Source: Symsagittifera roscoffensis (taxonomy: Eukaryota > Xenacoelomorpha > Acoela > Convolutidae). From it: a DNA stretch of 64,000 bases. The first letter of the stretch is position 1. Each line of letters begins with the position of its first letter. The notes beneath the pieces are model-generated. The model did not search any database, was not told the origin of the DNA, and was given only the letters and a program-made list of their open reading frames with translations. The translations under genes were made by a program, and so were the position numbers. The DNA is taken from positions 59,032,759-59,096,758 of the forward strand of contig NC_087063.1 in the NCBI RefSeq assembly GCF_963678635.1. The letters are read 5' to 3'. Of this stretch, positions 11,861 through 23,273 are shown piece after piece.

Positions 11861-12985
11861 GCTCCATCTCGTTTTTCTTCTTGACTGACATCACCATGTA
11901 ACGGTTGGACCCTGAGCAGGTTGATATTTCCTCACCGCATTTTTGCTGCTGATTGACCCATGCTACTTGCTCCTCCTGTGTGTTGTCTACACTGTGTGTG
12001 CTTCGGCGATGCTCATTCTCATCCCGAACTAAAGCAACTCGTCCTCTTCCCCTCCAATGGTTAGTTCCACGTTTCTCACTCCTACATGTTCGCTTGAAGT
12101 GCTCTAATTTTCGACATACGTTGCAAGTTGCTCCTTTCGCCGGGCAATTGGCAATATGATCCAACGTAAAGTTTGGTGAATCACAATTATAGCATCGACC
12201 GTTTCCGGTACTGTTTGCTCCCGGTGTAAATCCTCCCCGTCCCCCGCTTTCTCTGTTTCTGAAATATCCTTGACCTCTCCTAATATTGCTAACCGGATCC
12301 TGCTTGATTGTCACATGCGGAGCTGACGAGGCCGGCTTTCCCGTATACGATTTATAGGCGCGCTCGCCTCTCTCATAGGATAATGCGTCTCGATATACTT
12401 CCTGTGGTGACTTGGTAGATCGGGACAAATCTCTTTGACAATCAGACTCTCGCATGTTCATGATGGAAATAAATCGAATCCTTTTAGCAGCGTTAGCAAA
12501 ATCACATCTCTCGGCCAATGCACTTAATTCTGCATGAAATTTTGCAAATGTTTCGATATCTCTTTGTTTTCTTCCGTAAAACAATCTTCGCTTGTGTGTA
12601 ACGTTTCACTCTCGTTTAAAAACATTCTGCAACTCATCCAGAACGCCTGGGTATTGCTCCGTTTTAATTCAAACAGCCGGTTTACGGGCCTTAAAGATTG
12701 CGCTTCATCTCCAATACAAAGGTAGAGATTAGATTTCAATTTTTCTCCGATTCTAAACGATTCTTCCCGTTCACGTCCGCATGTAGCACTGCGATCACTG
12801 TTGCATCTAAAGTAGCGTCGAAGTGAAATTCATCTGGATCTATATCATACTTAGCAATCATTCCCCAGTGGAAATTGATTATCTATTCCTCCCAATAAGT
12901 CGGCGGCTGCGGCGTGCGCGCGTCCCAAAATGACAAAAAATTCAGTGGGTTCTTTCCCCCACTTTTCTTTCAGCTGGCTGCGCCA
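11748..12985 (-). pseudogene. gag: Ty3/gypsy gag with two zinc knuckles
   Basis: The longest open stretch, 11748-12584 on the minus strand, carries a capsid-like helical part (MFYGRKQRDIETFAKFHAEL), a basic Gly/Arg-rich linker, and two Cys-rich knuckles: CYNCDSPNF...C near 12190, whose spacing is enlarged, and CNVCRKLEHFKRTC near 12110, which has the canonical C-x2-C-x4-H-x4-C spacing. The frame then runs on into the protease. Upstream gag sequence (LKEKWGKEPTEFFVILGRAH, near 12920) lies in other frames. Gag would coat the element's RNA. The segment 12223-12985 is also present in the downstream duplicate at 17232-17990. Confidence 0.85.
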
Positions 12986-13087
12986 TGATAAAGATGCAAA
13001 AGATGATATAATAACTTTAAACTTAAGAGGCAACTGTGTTGTTCAAAATACCTAAGTTTACTGCACTGAATTGTTTTAGTGTGCCAG
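12968..13087 (-). repeat. 5' LTR remnant and primer-binding site of the gypsy element
   Basis: The LTR homology to 7329-7431 begins at 12986. The adjoining bases read on the minus strand are TGGCGCAGCCAGCTG, which fits a primer-binding site next to the CA end of an LTR. The LTR is cut at 13086-13087 (AG), where a foreign sequence starts with CATTACGAGG. A second copy of this junction lies in the duplicate at about 18000-18100. Confidence 0.55.
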
Positions 13088-13440
13088 CATTACGAGGCCA
13101 AACTGTGCCTTCTCTGCATTGTAAGCGGAATCTGCAACAGGCCAAAATCAGAGTTGTCGCAAAATCCGCAACATTGCTAATTTTCTTTGATCAACTATGC
13201 TTTTTGGATTCCACAAACAAATACCGAAATCATTGTACCGCTCAAAATCGCTCCAAAAAAGGCGAATTTGCGGATTCCGCAACAGTTTTTGCGGAATCCA
13301 GAACAGTTTGTGGAATCCACAAACAAATGATAAAACATTTGTATCGTTAAACTAAGTTGTTGCGGAATCCGCAAATTGTAGGTGGAATTCGCAAATTGTA
13401 AATGCAATCCGCATTTTGTTTGCGGTTTGCAATTACATAT
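13088..13440 (+). mobile_element. MITE-like element (left end) rich in GCGGAATCCGC-type palindromes
   Basis: It begins CATTACGAGGCCAAACTGTG directly at the break in the LTR. The inverse of these 20 bases stands at 42174-42193, where it abuts the other half of the LTR sequence. The dinucleotide AG flanks both junctions, and the uninterrupted LTR at 7431 has a single AG, so this behaves like an inserted DNA element with terminal inverted repeats. The body is packed with odd-length palindromes such as TTGCGGAATCCGCAA and TTTGTGGAATCCACAAA. No coding capacity is seen, and its right end is missing here. Confidence 0.55.
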
Positions 13441-13509
13441 GAGTTTATGTGGTAACGTTTTAATTTGTATCTTTTATTTACTACAAGTGTTCACCAACAA
13501 CGTTTCAAC

Positions 13510-13740
13510 AACAATAAATGACGTCTACCAGTCTCAATTCGATCTCTACTTCGATCTGACCATTTTCGTCACCAACTTCAATCTGAATTCCTGTAACCCA
13601 ATTTTGATCCCAATTCCTGTAACCCCAATTTCGATCCCGATTCCTGTAACCAAACTTCGATCCCGATTCCTGTAACCAAACTTCGATCAAAGTTCCTGTA
13701 ACCCAACTTCGATCCCAATTCCTGCCATCAATCTCAATTC
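13510..13740 (+). repeat. Minisatellite, unit about 26 bp
   Basis: About eight imperfect copies of a unit built on TTCGATCCCGATTCCTGTAA lie end to end. The second copy of the array is at 18560-18780 inside the duplicate. Confidence 0.8.
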
Positions 13741-14236
13741 CTGCAAAAAGAACAAAATGAGCAAACTTATGAAGTAAACTTGCATTTAAATTTATCAGTT
13801 CATTTTAATCAATTCATTCAATTAAAATAACTAATAATTAAGGCAAAATTTTCGGAAACATACTTTTGTTTTTGCAATTGACCACTTATTTTAGCTGTAG
13901 TTGTTCAATTTTTTTAAAATTTTTCAATCTAAATCGGATTTACTCAAATTAGTTTTTCTCAATAGATAATTTACTTTCTATGAGCAAATTACACCTGATA
14001 GATAGTTTACTCTTTATGAGCAATTTTGGGGGCCGGCATATTTTTCAGACCATAACACATACTGCATACAGTAAAAAGAATACGGCAAATCACGGTTAAT
14101 TTAAAGAGATCAAACAACAACAGAGAGTCGTAAGAAAGCAGTCATGACAACAAACAGTATAAACAGTTCAAGTTGTTCATTCCCACTCATAAAAGAAATC
14201 CTGGGCGGACTCGGCCGTATTATGTCTAAACATTTC
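13741..14236. other. AT-rich non-coding stretch
   Basis: No ORF of note is seen. It contains two near-identical short blocks (GATAGTTTACT and TAGATAATTTACT with TATGAGCAA; 13960-14025). Its duplicate lies at 18780-19240. Confidence 0.4.
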
Positions 14237-14640
14237 TCAGTAGTTATCCCCGACCGCATATGTACAACGGCATATATTTATATGGTATCTGATTGTGCTC
14301 ATGAGGAAATCTCTGTGTTCGATAAACTTGAGAGAATTGATCAGAGTGTCTAGCTCACGTTCATTTCTTGCTGGCAACAAGTCCAAATTTTCCCCCAGTA
14401 CAGAATCCCAAATTTGATAGCATCCAAAAAATTCTGAGGTTATACTGTCCAAAAATTTAGCAGCACACTGTGTGGATGATAAGCCAATGGCCTTTCTGGT
14501 TTCTGGTGTAGCTGGAACCAATTTGAAAGTTTGCCCTGTTTTTTCCTCATCAAGCCAACGCATCTTTTTATTGCCGAAAATGTCGCAAAAGTTTGGCCAA
14601 TGGTGTGAGTAATATCACTCAAACCGCAGCTAAAATCGTT
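14237..14640 (-). CDS. Exon of an unrecognised gene, copy 1
   Basis: On the minus strand an acceptor (cgattttag, near 14632) precedes an open stretch that reads MRWLDEEKTGQTFKLVPATP and, further on, IWDSVLGENLDLLPARNERE. The first 20 codons after the acceptor are open in a different frame, so a one-base shift separates them. The exon lies downstream of the Tudor-like exon (15172-15890) on the same strand and may belong to that gene. The copy 2 version (19300-19640) has more disruptions. I do not recognise a domain. Confidence 0.4.
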
Positions 14641-15171
14641 CTAAAACGAAGCACAAGAAAATAAAAGAATAAATCATATTTGTTTTTGGAAAAACAACGA
14701 AACTGAAATAAACAGCCACATACCAAAAAATCTTCTTCAGCAAGCTCCGCCAAAACAGAAGCATTCTCAGGGTGACATCCGCATTTTCGATGAAGTTCAT
14801 TCAGCAAATAGTCGTTTCTTCGAATAATCGAATTTCAAATAATCAACACGAAATTTTTCTCGGCGCGTAAGATAGTCGATCCTAGTTAAAATCACAAAAC
14901 AGAATACGGTGTAAAAATAGAATACGGTAAAACTAACTAGTTAAAATCACAAAAAAGAATACGTTGTATAAATAGACTACGAAAAATTAGGTACCGATAA
15001 AAATAAGAATCAGTTGCATCCGGAAATGCACTTTTCAGGATATCAGATGAAATCGATGATGACACAGAATATAAGGATAGTTGGATGTGATTAATTAGTA
15101 GATTAGTTAAACATTTGATTAGTTACTAGAAAATTTCACCTGCATTACACCATTGATGCATGGAGCAAACT

Positions 15172-15890
15172 TCAAGGGAGTGTCACTTTCTGCATTTCAA
15201 AATAATCAAGGCGACTCAAAATATCTTCCTCCGGTTTTTCCACCTTGTTTTTTTTGGCCTTGGATTCTGAGGGTTTTAGTTCGGGTCTAGATTTCTCAGC
15301 ATCCTTAATCATGATTTTTATGAAATGGACTGGCAGTGGTTCTCCGGCGACTCGTTTCCTTGACTCGCCTTGTGACTCGTTTCTCAACTCGGAGTACCTA
15401 ACGTATAAGTTGCCAGTGCATGATGGTCTATTCCCCACAGTATCCTGAGGTTTGTCGACCAAACGAACTGTGCACTGAGACACGAAAGGGTCGTTGATGA
15501 TGACAACCCCTTTTTGACACTCCCAGCATGTTGAAAAAAGACCATCGAGTCCCTGTGCAGCCGTCTGGGGTTGAACGATATTTTTATCTTTTCTCGAATT
15601 CCGCCTTCTGCTGATGACACAAGTATCATTGTGTTCGTGGAGTTTTCTTATTTTCCATGCTGTTGCGTTTTCTTTTCTTTCTTCTGGGACACTAAAGATG
15701 GCAATTCCTGGCCAATCAGACCATTTAATCTTTACGCACCAATCGCTGATTAGTGATAAAATTACAGCACTTTCCCAGAGGGAAGTGTTGGCATCGAGGA
15801 CTAGCACTTTTTCCTTTACCCGAAAAATTCTACTTAGCATGGTGACATGGATGAAAAACTCTAATTTATGGCTGAGGAGCGATTGAATTA
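15172..15890 (-). CDS. Protein with a chromo-barrel/Tudor-like N-terminal segment
   Basis: The 222-residue frame has ATG at 15840 and is open a little further upstream. Residues 8-60 follow the pattern of MRG-type chromo-barrel or PHF20-type Tudor domains: VKEKVLVLDANTSLWESAVI, then CVKIKWSDWPG with paired tryptophans, then a W near residue 63. Those folds bind methylated histone tails. A middle part with several cysteines (STCWECQKGVVIIND) and a Lys/Glu-rich C-terminus (KAKKNKVEKPEED) follow. The gene points away from the plus-strand 5' exons that start near 16180, so the two may share a promoter region at 15890-16180. The domain call rests on pattern only; copy 1 is the intact version. Confidence 0.5.
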
Positions 15891-16093
15891 TCTTTTTTGT
15901 ATTAGATAGCCGTTTTATCTTTAGGCAGTAATTATTGCGTAGATGCTACTGTCATCTGGTATGCTAAAAAGATTGGAAAGTGTCGAAGCTATTTCTTGGT
16001 GGACTCTCATCTTGATATCCTGGTTTTTTGATTAAATTGGCGCTGATAAGTGATGGGAGCTTTGTCGCTAAGTTGAACTCATCTTGTGCTCAA

Positions 16094-17231
16094 CATTAGT
16101 TGCACCTCTCTTTTTTCATCCCAATCTAGTAATAACTTACGTTCTCAAAGTAAATTTCCAACGCCGAAAACTCATTTTCAGTGCCTTCCAGTTCTCCATC
16201 AGCATTTGCAGCTCCTCCGACACCGGTAACTCCTTTGCGAGCACCCCCTCGACCTTTCGCCTCGCCAATTCCGCCGACATATGGGCAACCACATACCCCT
16301 CTGCGACATGTCCATTCAGGCCCCTCAATGGTACATCAGTGTCAGCCTCAGCAGTATCAGCCATATCCAGCCTTCCTAGATTTCTACATGTCGGCATCAC
16401 CATATCCGAATTCTCCATGGCCATCGAATTTCCCCACTATCGAGAAGTTGAAAGACAACCGCATGACCATGAGAGGCGAACCTACACTCCCACGGAACCA
16501 CGAGCCCATGATCCCACGAAATTACAAGGCCACATGAACGACGAGCCCACAGAAAGCCGCAAAAGGGTTCATGCAGAGCCAGATAATGTAGGCGAAACTG
16601 TAACTTGAAGAAATAACTTCACATTACACAAGCCTACAGGTTTTGGTAAACCAAATATTGAAACTAAGTCATATTCATTTTTAGCAACCTGGAAAAGCCT
16701 CCAGAGCCGAAAAACCGATAAAAACTAGACTCTCAGAGAAAGCATTTCACAGAATGTCCAGAAGTCGAATGACTGCGCCGACAAAAGAAACGGAACCTTG
16801 ACCCACAAAGAACAATTGACCTTGTTCAGGGCCATTGTCACGTTTCTGTTTATGTGCACAGGGATGCTCGAGAAAATGATCATCAACACCACGGTACATG
16901 CTGTCGTCCAGGCGATTGTCAACATAGAGGAAAAAAATAAAGACGATACCGTGAAGCTGAGCAAAGAACCAGCAGCCCCTAAGTATCTTTTAAATCTAAA
17001 ACACTGATTTGGTTAAAAAGAACACTGATGACTCGATTTGTTGACTCAATTTTATAGTGTCAACTTCTGGCGTCTCCCACAGAAATCCAGTCTGGCTAGT
17101 ACAGGGTATGAAATTGTACTAAACAGAGGCCAGAACCCGTTTAAAGTGTAGCAATATGAGCTTTGTTGTTAGCAGGCTTTTAGGGACACAAAAAACATGG
17201 CGACGACTCAGCTGTTTTTCGTCAATTTAAT
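16094..17231 (+). pseudogene. Truncated 5' exons of the SET-domain gene (copy 1)
   Basis: After an acceptor at 16180 (cattttcag), a Pro-rich frame opens (PSSSPSAFAAPPTPVTPLRA). A second exon from about 16738 to 16981 reads LTHKEQLTLFRAIVTFLFMC in its centre, a 48-nt exon follows at about 17060-17107, and a last exon from about 17186 is cut at 17231 by the duplication join and runs into gag sequence. No SET exons follow, so this copy cannot encode the complete protein. It keeps 5' sequence (16094-16265) that copy 2 lost, so neither copy looks complete. Confidence 0.6.
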
Positions 17232-20200
17232 TGTAAATACTCCCCGTCCCACGCCTTCTCTGTTTCTGAAATATCCTTGACCTCTCCTAATATTGCTAAC
17301 CGGATCCTGCTTGATTGTCACATGCGGAGCTGACGAGGCCGGCTTTCCCGTATACGATTCATAGGCGCGCTCGCCTCTCTCATAGGATAATGCGACTCGA
17401 TATACTTCCTGTGGTGACTTGGTAGATCGGGACAATTCTCTTTGACAATCAGATTCTCCCATGTTCATGATAAAAATACATCGAATCCTTTTAGCAGCAT
17501 TAGCAAAATCACATCTCTCGGCCAATGCACTTAATTCTGCATGAAGTTTTGCAAATGTTTCGATAACTCTCTGTTTTCTTCCGTAAAACAATCTTCGCTT
17601 GTGTGTAACGTTTCACTCTCGTTTGAAAACATTCTGCAACTTATCCAGAACTCCTGGGTATTGCTCCGTTTTAATTCAAACAGCCGGTTTACGGGCCTTA
17701 AAGATTGTTTGCGCTTCATCTCCAATACAAAGGTAGAGATTAGATTTCAATTTTTCTCCGATTCTAAACGATTCTTCCCGTTCACGTCCGCATGTAGCAC
17801 TGCAATCGCTGTTGCATCTAAGGTAGCGTCGAAGTAAAATTCATCTGGATCTATATCATACTTAGCAGTCATTCCCCAGTGGAAATTGATTATCTATTCC
17901 TCCCAATAAGTCGGCGGCTCCGGCGTGCGCGCGTCCCAAAATGACAAAAAATTCAGTGGATTCTTTCCCCCACTTTTTTTTCAGCTGGCTTCGCCATGAT
18001 AAAGATGCAAAAGATGATATAATAACTTTAAACTTAAGAGGCAACTGTGTTGTTCAAAATACCTAAGTTTACTGCACTGAATTGTTTTAGTGTGTGCCAG
18101 CATTACGAGGCGAAACTGTGCCTTCTCTGCATTGTAAGCGGAATCTGCAACAGGCCAAAATCAGAGTTGTCGCAAAATCCGCAACATTGCTAATTTTCTT
18201 TGATCAACTATGCTTTTTGGATTCCACAAACAAATACCGAAATCATTGCAACGCTCAAAAGCGCTCCAAAAAAGGCGAATTTGCGGATTCCGCAACAGTA
18301 TTTGCAGAATCCAGAACAGTTTGTGGAATCCACAAACAAATGATTAAACATTTGTATCGTTAAACTAAGCTGTTGCGGAATCCGCAACTGTAAGTGGACT
18401 CCACAAATTGTAGGTGGAATTCGCAAATTGTAAGTGCAATCCGCATTTTGTTTGCGGTTTGCAATTACATATGTGTTTATATGTGGTAACGTTTTAATTT
18501 GTATCTTTTATTTACTACAAGTGTTCACCAACAACGGTTCAACAACAATAAATGACGTCTACCAGTCTCAATTTGACCTCAACTTCGATCTGACCAACTT
18601 CGTCACCAACTTCGATCTCAATTCCTGTAACCCAATTTTGATCCCAATTCCTGTAACCCCAATTTCGATCCCGATTCCTGTAGCCAAACTTCGATACCGA
18701 TTCCTGTAACCAAACTTCGATCCAGGTTCCTGTAACCAAACTTCGATCCCAATTCCGGCCATCAATCTGAATTCCTGCAAAAGGAACAAAATGATCAAAC
18801 TTATGAAGTAAACTCGCATTTAAATTTATCAGTTCATTTTAATCAATTCATTCAATTAAAATAACTAATAAATAAGGCAAAATTTTCAGGAACAAACTTT
18901 TGTTTTTGCAATTGACCACCTATTTTAGCTGTAGTTGTTCAAGTTTTGTTAATTTTTTAATCTAAATCGGATTTACTCAAATTAGTTTTTCTCAATAGAT
19001 AACTTACTTTCTATGAGCAAATTACACCAAATAGATAGTTTACTCTTTATGAGCAACTTTGGGGGCCGGCATATTTTTCAGACCATAACAAATACTGCAT
19101 ACACTAAAAAAAATACGGCAAATCACGGTTAATTTAAAGAGATCAAATAACAACAGCGAATCGTAAGAAAGCAGTCATGACAACAAACAGTATAAACAGT
19201 TCAAGTTGTTCATTCCAAGTCATCAGAGAAGTCCTGGGCGGACTCGGCCGTATTATGTCTAAATATTTCTCAGTAGTTATCCCCGACGGCATATGTACAA
19301 CGGCATGCATTTATATGGTATAGGATTGTGCTCATGAGGAAATTTCCGTGTTCGTTGAACTTGAGAGAATTGATCAGAGTGTCTAGCTCACGTTCATTTC
19401 TTGCTGGCAACAAGTCCAAATTTTTCCCCAGTACAGAATCCCAAATTTGATAGCATCTAAAAATCCTGAGGTTATACTGCCCAAAAATTTAGCAGCACAC
19501 TGTGTGGAGAATAAGCCAATGGCCTTTCTGGTTACTGGTGTAGCTGGAACCAATTTGAAAGTTTGCCCTGTTTTTTTTCCTCATCAAGCCAACGCGTCTT
19601 TTTTTGCCAAAAATGTCGCAAAAGTTAGGCCAATGGTGTGAGTAATATCACTCAAACCGCAGCTAAAATTGTTCTAAAACGAAGCACAAGAGAATAAAAG
19701 AATAAATCATGTTTGTTTTTGGAAAAACAACGAAACTGAAATAAACAGCCACATACCAAAATATCTTCTTCAGCAAGCTCCGCCAATACAGAAGGCATTC
19801 TCAGGGTGACATCCGCATTTTCGATGGAGTTCATTCAGCAAATGCTCGTTTCTTAGAATAATCGAATTTCAAATAATCAACACGAAATTTTTCTCGGCGC
19901 GTAAGATAGTCGATCCTAGCTAAAGTCACAAAACAGAATACGGTGTATAAATAGAATACGGTAAAACTAACTGGTTAAAATCACCAAATAGAATACGTTG
20001 TATAAATAGACTACGAAAATTTAGGTACCGATAAAAATAAGAATCATTTGCATCCGGAAATGCACTTTTCAGGATATCAGATGAAATCGATGATGATACA
20101 GAAAATAAGGATAGTTGGATGTGATTAATTAGTAGATTAGTTAAACAATCGATTAGTTACTAGATAATTTCACCTGTATTACACCGTTGATGCATGGAGC

Positions 20201-22099
20201 AAGTTTCAAGGGAATGTCATTTTCTGGCATTTCAAAATAATCAAGGCGACTCAAAATATCTTCCTGCGGTTTTTCCACCTTGTTTTTTTTTGGCCTTGGA
20301 TTCTCAGGGTTTTAGTTCGAGTCTAGATTTCTCAGCATCCCTAATCATGATTTTTATGAAATAGATTGGCAGTGGTTCTCCGGCGACTCGTTTCCTTGAC
20401 TCGCCCTGTGACTCGTTTCTCAACTCGGAGTACCTAACGTATAAGTTGCCAGTGCATGATGGTCCATTCCCCACAGTATCCTGAGGTTTGTCGACCAAAC
20501 GAACTGTGCACTGGGACACGAAAGGGTCGTTGATGATGACAATCCCTTTTTGACACTCCCAGCATGTTGAAAAAAGACCATCGAGTCCCTGTGCAGCCGT
20601 CTGGGGTTGAACGATATTTTATCTTTTCTCGAATTCCACCTTCTGCTGATGACACAAGTATCATTGTGTTCGTGGAGTTTTCTTATTTTCCATGCTGTTG
20701 CGTTTTCTTTTCTTTCTTCTCGGACAATAAATATGGCACTTCCTGGCCAATCAGACCATTTAATCTTTACGCACCAATCGCTGATTAATGATAAAATTAC
20801 AGCACTTTCCCAGAGGGAAGTGATGGCATCGAGGACTTGCACTTTTACCTGTACCCGAAAAGTTGTACTTAGCATGTTGACATGGATGAAAAACTCTAAT
20901 ATATGGCTGAGGAGCGATTGAATTATCTTTTTTGTATTAGATAGCCGTTTTATCTTTAGGCAGTAATTTTTGCATAGATGCTACTGTCATCTGGTATGCT
21001 AAAAAGATTGGAAAGTGTCGAAGCTATTTCTTGGTGGACTCTCATCTTGATATCTTGGTGTTTCGATTAAAATGGCGCTGATAAGTGATGGGAGTTTTGT
21101 CGCTAAGTTGGAGTCAGTTCATCCTCAATGTCAATTCCGCCGACATATGGGCAACCACATACCCCTCTGCGACATGTCCATTCAGGCCCCTCAATGGTAC
21201 ATCAGTGTCAGCCTCAGCAGTATCCGCCATATTCAGGCTGCCTAGATTTCTACATGTCGGCATCACCGTATTTGAATTCTCCATGGCCATCGGATTTCCC
21301 CACTATCGAGAAGTTGAAAGACAACCGCATGACCATGAGAGGCGAACCTACACTCCCACGGAACCACGAGCCCATGATCCCACGAAATTACTAGGCCACA
21401 TGAACGACGCGCCCACAGAAAGCCGCAAAAGGGATCATGCAGAGCCAGATAATGTAGGTGAAACTGTAACTTGAAGAAATAACTTCACATTACACAAGCC
21501 TACAGGTTTTGGTTAAACAAATATTGAAACTAAGTCATATTCATTTTTAGCAACCTGGAAAAGCCTCCAGAGCCGAAAAACCGATAAAAACTAGACTCTC
21601 AGAGAAATCATTTTACAGAATGTCCAGAAGTCGAATGACTGCGCCGACAAAAGAAACGGAACCTTGACCCACAAAGAACAATTGACCTTGTTCAGGGCCA
21701 TTGTCAAGTTTCTGTTTATGTGCACAGGGATGCTCGAGAAAATGATCATCAACACCACGGTACATGCTGTCGTCCAGGAGATTGTCAACATAGAGGAAAC
21801 AAATAAAGACGATACCGTAAAGCTGAGCAAAGAACCAGCAGCCCCTAAGTATCTTTTTAAATCTAAAACACTGATTTGATTAAAAAAACAATGATGACTC
21901 GATTTGATGACTCAATTTTATAGTGTCAACTTCTCGCGTCTCCCACAAAAATCCAGTCTGGCTAGTACAGGGTATGAAATTGTACTAAACAGAGTCCAGA
22001 ACCCGTTTAAAGGGGAGCAATATGAGCTATGTTGTTAGCAGGCTTTTAGGGACACAAAAAACATGGTGACGACTCAGCTGTTTTTCGTCAATTTAATTG
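17232..22099. repeat. Tandem duplication, copy 2 (about 4.87 kb)
   Basis: This is the second copy of the block at 12223-17231. It starts inside gypsy gag (the partial gag at 17208-17725, minus strand, ends abruptly at the join) and ends inside exon 22050-22149 of the SET gene, which continues uninterrupted beyond 22099. Differences from copy 1 are scattered substitutions, small indels and the 170-bp deletion at its plus-strand gene start. Confidence 0.9.
20206..20920 (-). pseudogene. Duplicate of the Tudor-like gene, frameshifted
   Basis: It is collinear with 15172-15890. One T is missing near 20620 (tattttatc against tatttttatc in copy 1), which splits the coding frame into 20420-20875 and 20304-20519. 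The Tudor-like N-terminus is readable in the first piece with scattered substitutions. This makes copy 2 the decayed member of the pair, unless the missing base is an assembly error. Confidence 0.7.
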
Positions 22100-23273
22100 G
22101 GAACGCGGTGTTCCGGGTTGCTCCACTAGTTGATCAGTTCAAACGCCAGGTAGATCAGTCGATATAAAAATTCAATGTCTTCCAAAGGGACTTATTTATC
22201 AAAATTGAAACCGACGTGAAATCACATGTAATAACTTCGTTTTTCATAGATCAGCATCATAAATCTGGAACACCCGAAGCACTGTCTCGCACGTAAGTTG
22301 CGAAGTTTATGCCTTTGTCTATCAGCCCTACTTTTGATATGGAAAAGCTGAAGAGGCAGCAAGCTTCAGAAGTTCACCAGAAAGTGGACGGATACATCTA
22401 CGAAGAGTTTCTGTTGGCAGTGCGATCCCGACAAGATTCTCAACGTTACGTTTGCCAGGTTCAGCGCGCACAGATCTTTGTTCAGCAGATGACGACTTCC
22501 ACTGAGCTGTCAAGTGAAGTTATAAACTTTTACTCAAAGCAGAAGTGGGAAACCCATGACCTGAAGAAGGTGGTTGACCATGCGGCGAAGCTGCTCAATG
22601 ACAGATCAAAGAAAAAGTTTCAGCCGCTTGAGAAAACCACAAGCCTGAAACTTACCGCCAACGACATTGAGAGCTTTCCATATGAGGCTCAGGAAGAGTT
22701 GCAGAGTCGTTCAATGACCCAGAGCTGGGTCGGCATATGTGATGTGATATTTCCCGTCTTTGGAGGAGGTACTTTATAATTTGAATCAATCGATAAATAT
22801 ATCTTACTTATAAAATTTCAGTTTTGGACCAGTAATTTTTGAATCGGTTCATTTTTCAATCAGTGATTTCTTTTTTACTAGGTTTGATTGCTTTGCAATT
22901 GTTCAAGAAAGATGACGTGTTGGTGGATTACCACGGCAAAGTAGTCATCAACATCAATGCCGACTATAACTGGCTCCAACCAGGAGTTCTAAGTGAATAC
23001 GTGTTGCAAAATGCGGGCCCTCTTAGGCGATTGATCGACGCTTCAAATGAGGAGTGCCCGTTACACAATTGGAACGTTTGCCTGGGTCGTTTAGCAAACC
23101 ACGCCACCCAGAAGAAAAACGAGGCCAATATGAAAATGGTAGAAGTCGTACATTCCAGCATAGTTGAAAGAATAGTCATCCTAAAAGCCAGGAGAGATAT
23201 TGCACCTTTCGAGCAACTGCGCTTTGACTGTGGAGACAAAGTTTCTCAAGCGTTGTTTGACGACAGCAGTTAA
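21128..23273 (+). CDS. SET-domain protein of KMT5A (SET8)-like type, divergent
   Basis: Likely exons are 21603-21848, 21924-21971, 22050-22149, 22250-22292, 22326-22768 and 22882-23273 (TAA); a Pro-rich part lies at 21128-21450. Phases agree for the first three exons and again for the last three. The join between 22149 and 22250 is unresolved. The last exon is a SET domain: GLIALQLFKKDDVLVDYHGK (cofactor-binding strand), IDAS and GRLANHATQ (family: NHS), and ARRDIAPFEQLRFDCGD (family: LLYDYGD). SET domains methylate lysine with S-adenosylmethionine, and KMT5A monomethylates H4K20. Here both tyrosines of the YDY motif are replaced (F and C), so catalysis may be lost or changed. The middle exon 22326-22768 is a charged helical part without a recognised domain. 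The duplication edge at 22099 falls within exon 22050-22149. Confidence 0.75.

Larger units (their letters stand above)
12223..17231. repeat. Tandem duplication, copy 1 (about 5.0 kb)
   Basis: This block matches 17232-22099 head to tail at roughly 95% by eye, including the partial gag, LTR and MITE pieces, the minisatellite, the minus-strand gene and the plus-strand 5' exons. The left edge lies within gag (near GTAAATCCTCCCC) and the right edge within a plus-strand exon (GTCAATTTAATT). The join at 17231|17232 fuses these two sequences directly. Copy 1 retains about 170 bp (16094-16265) that copy 2 lacks. Confidence 0.9.

Noticed and set aside
16725-16964. Hydrophobic minus-strand ORF, a possible membrane protein
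   Set aside because: It is the antisense shadow of the plus-strand exon whose phases fit its neighbours.
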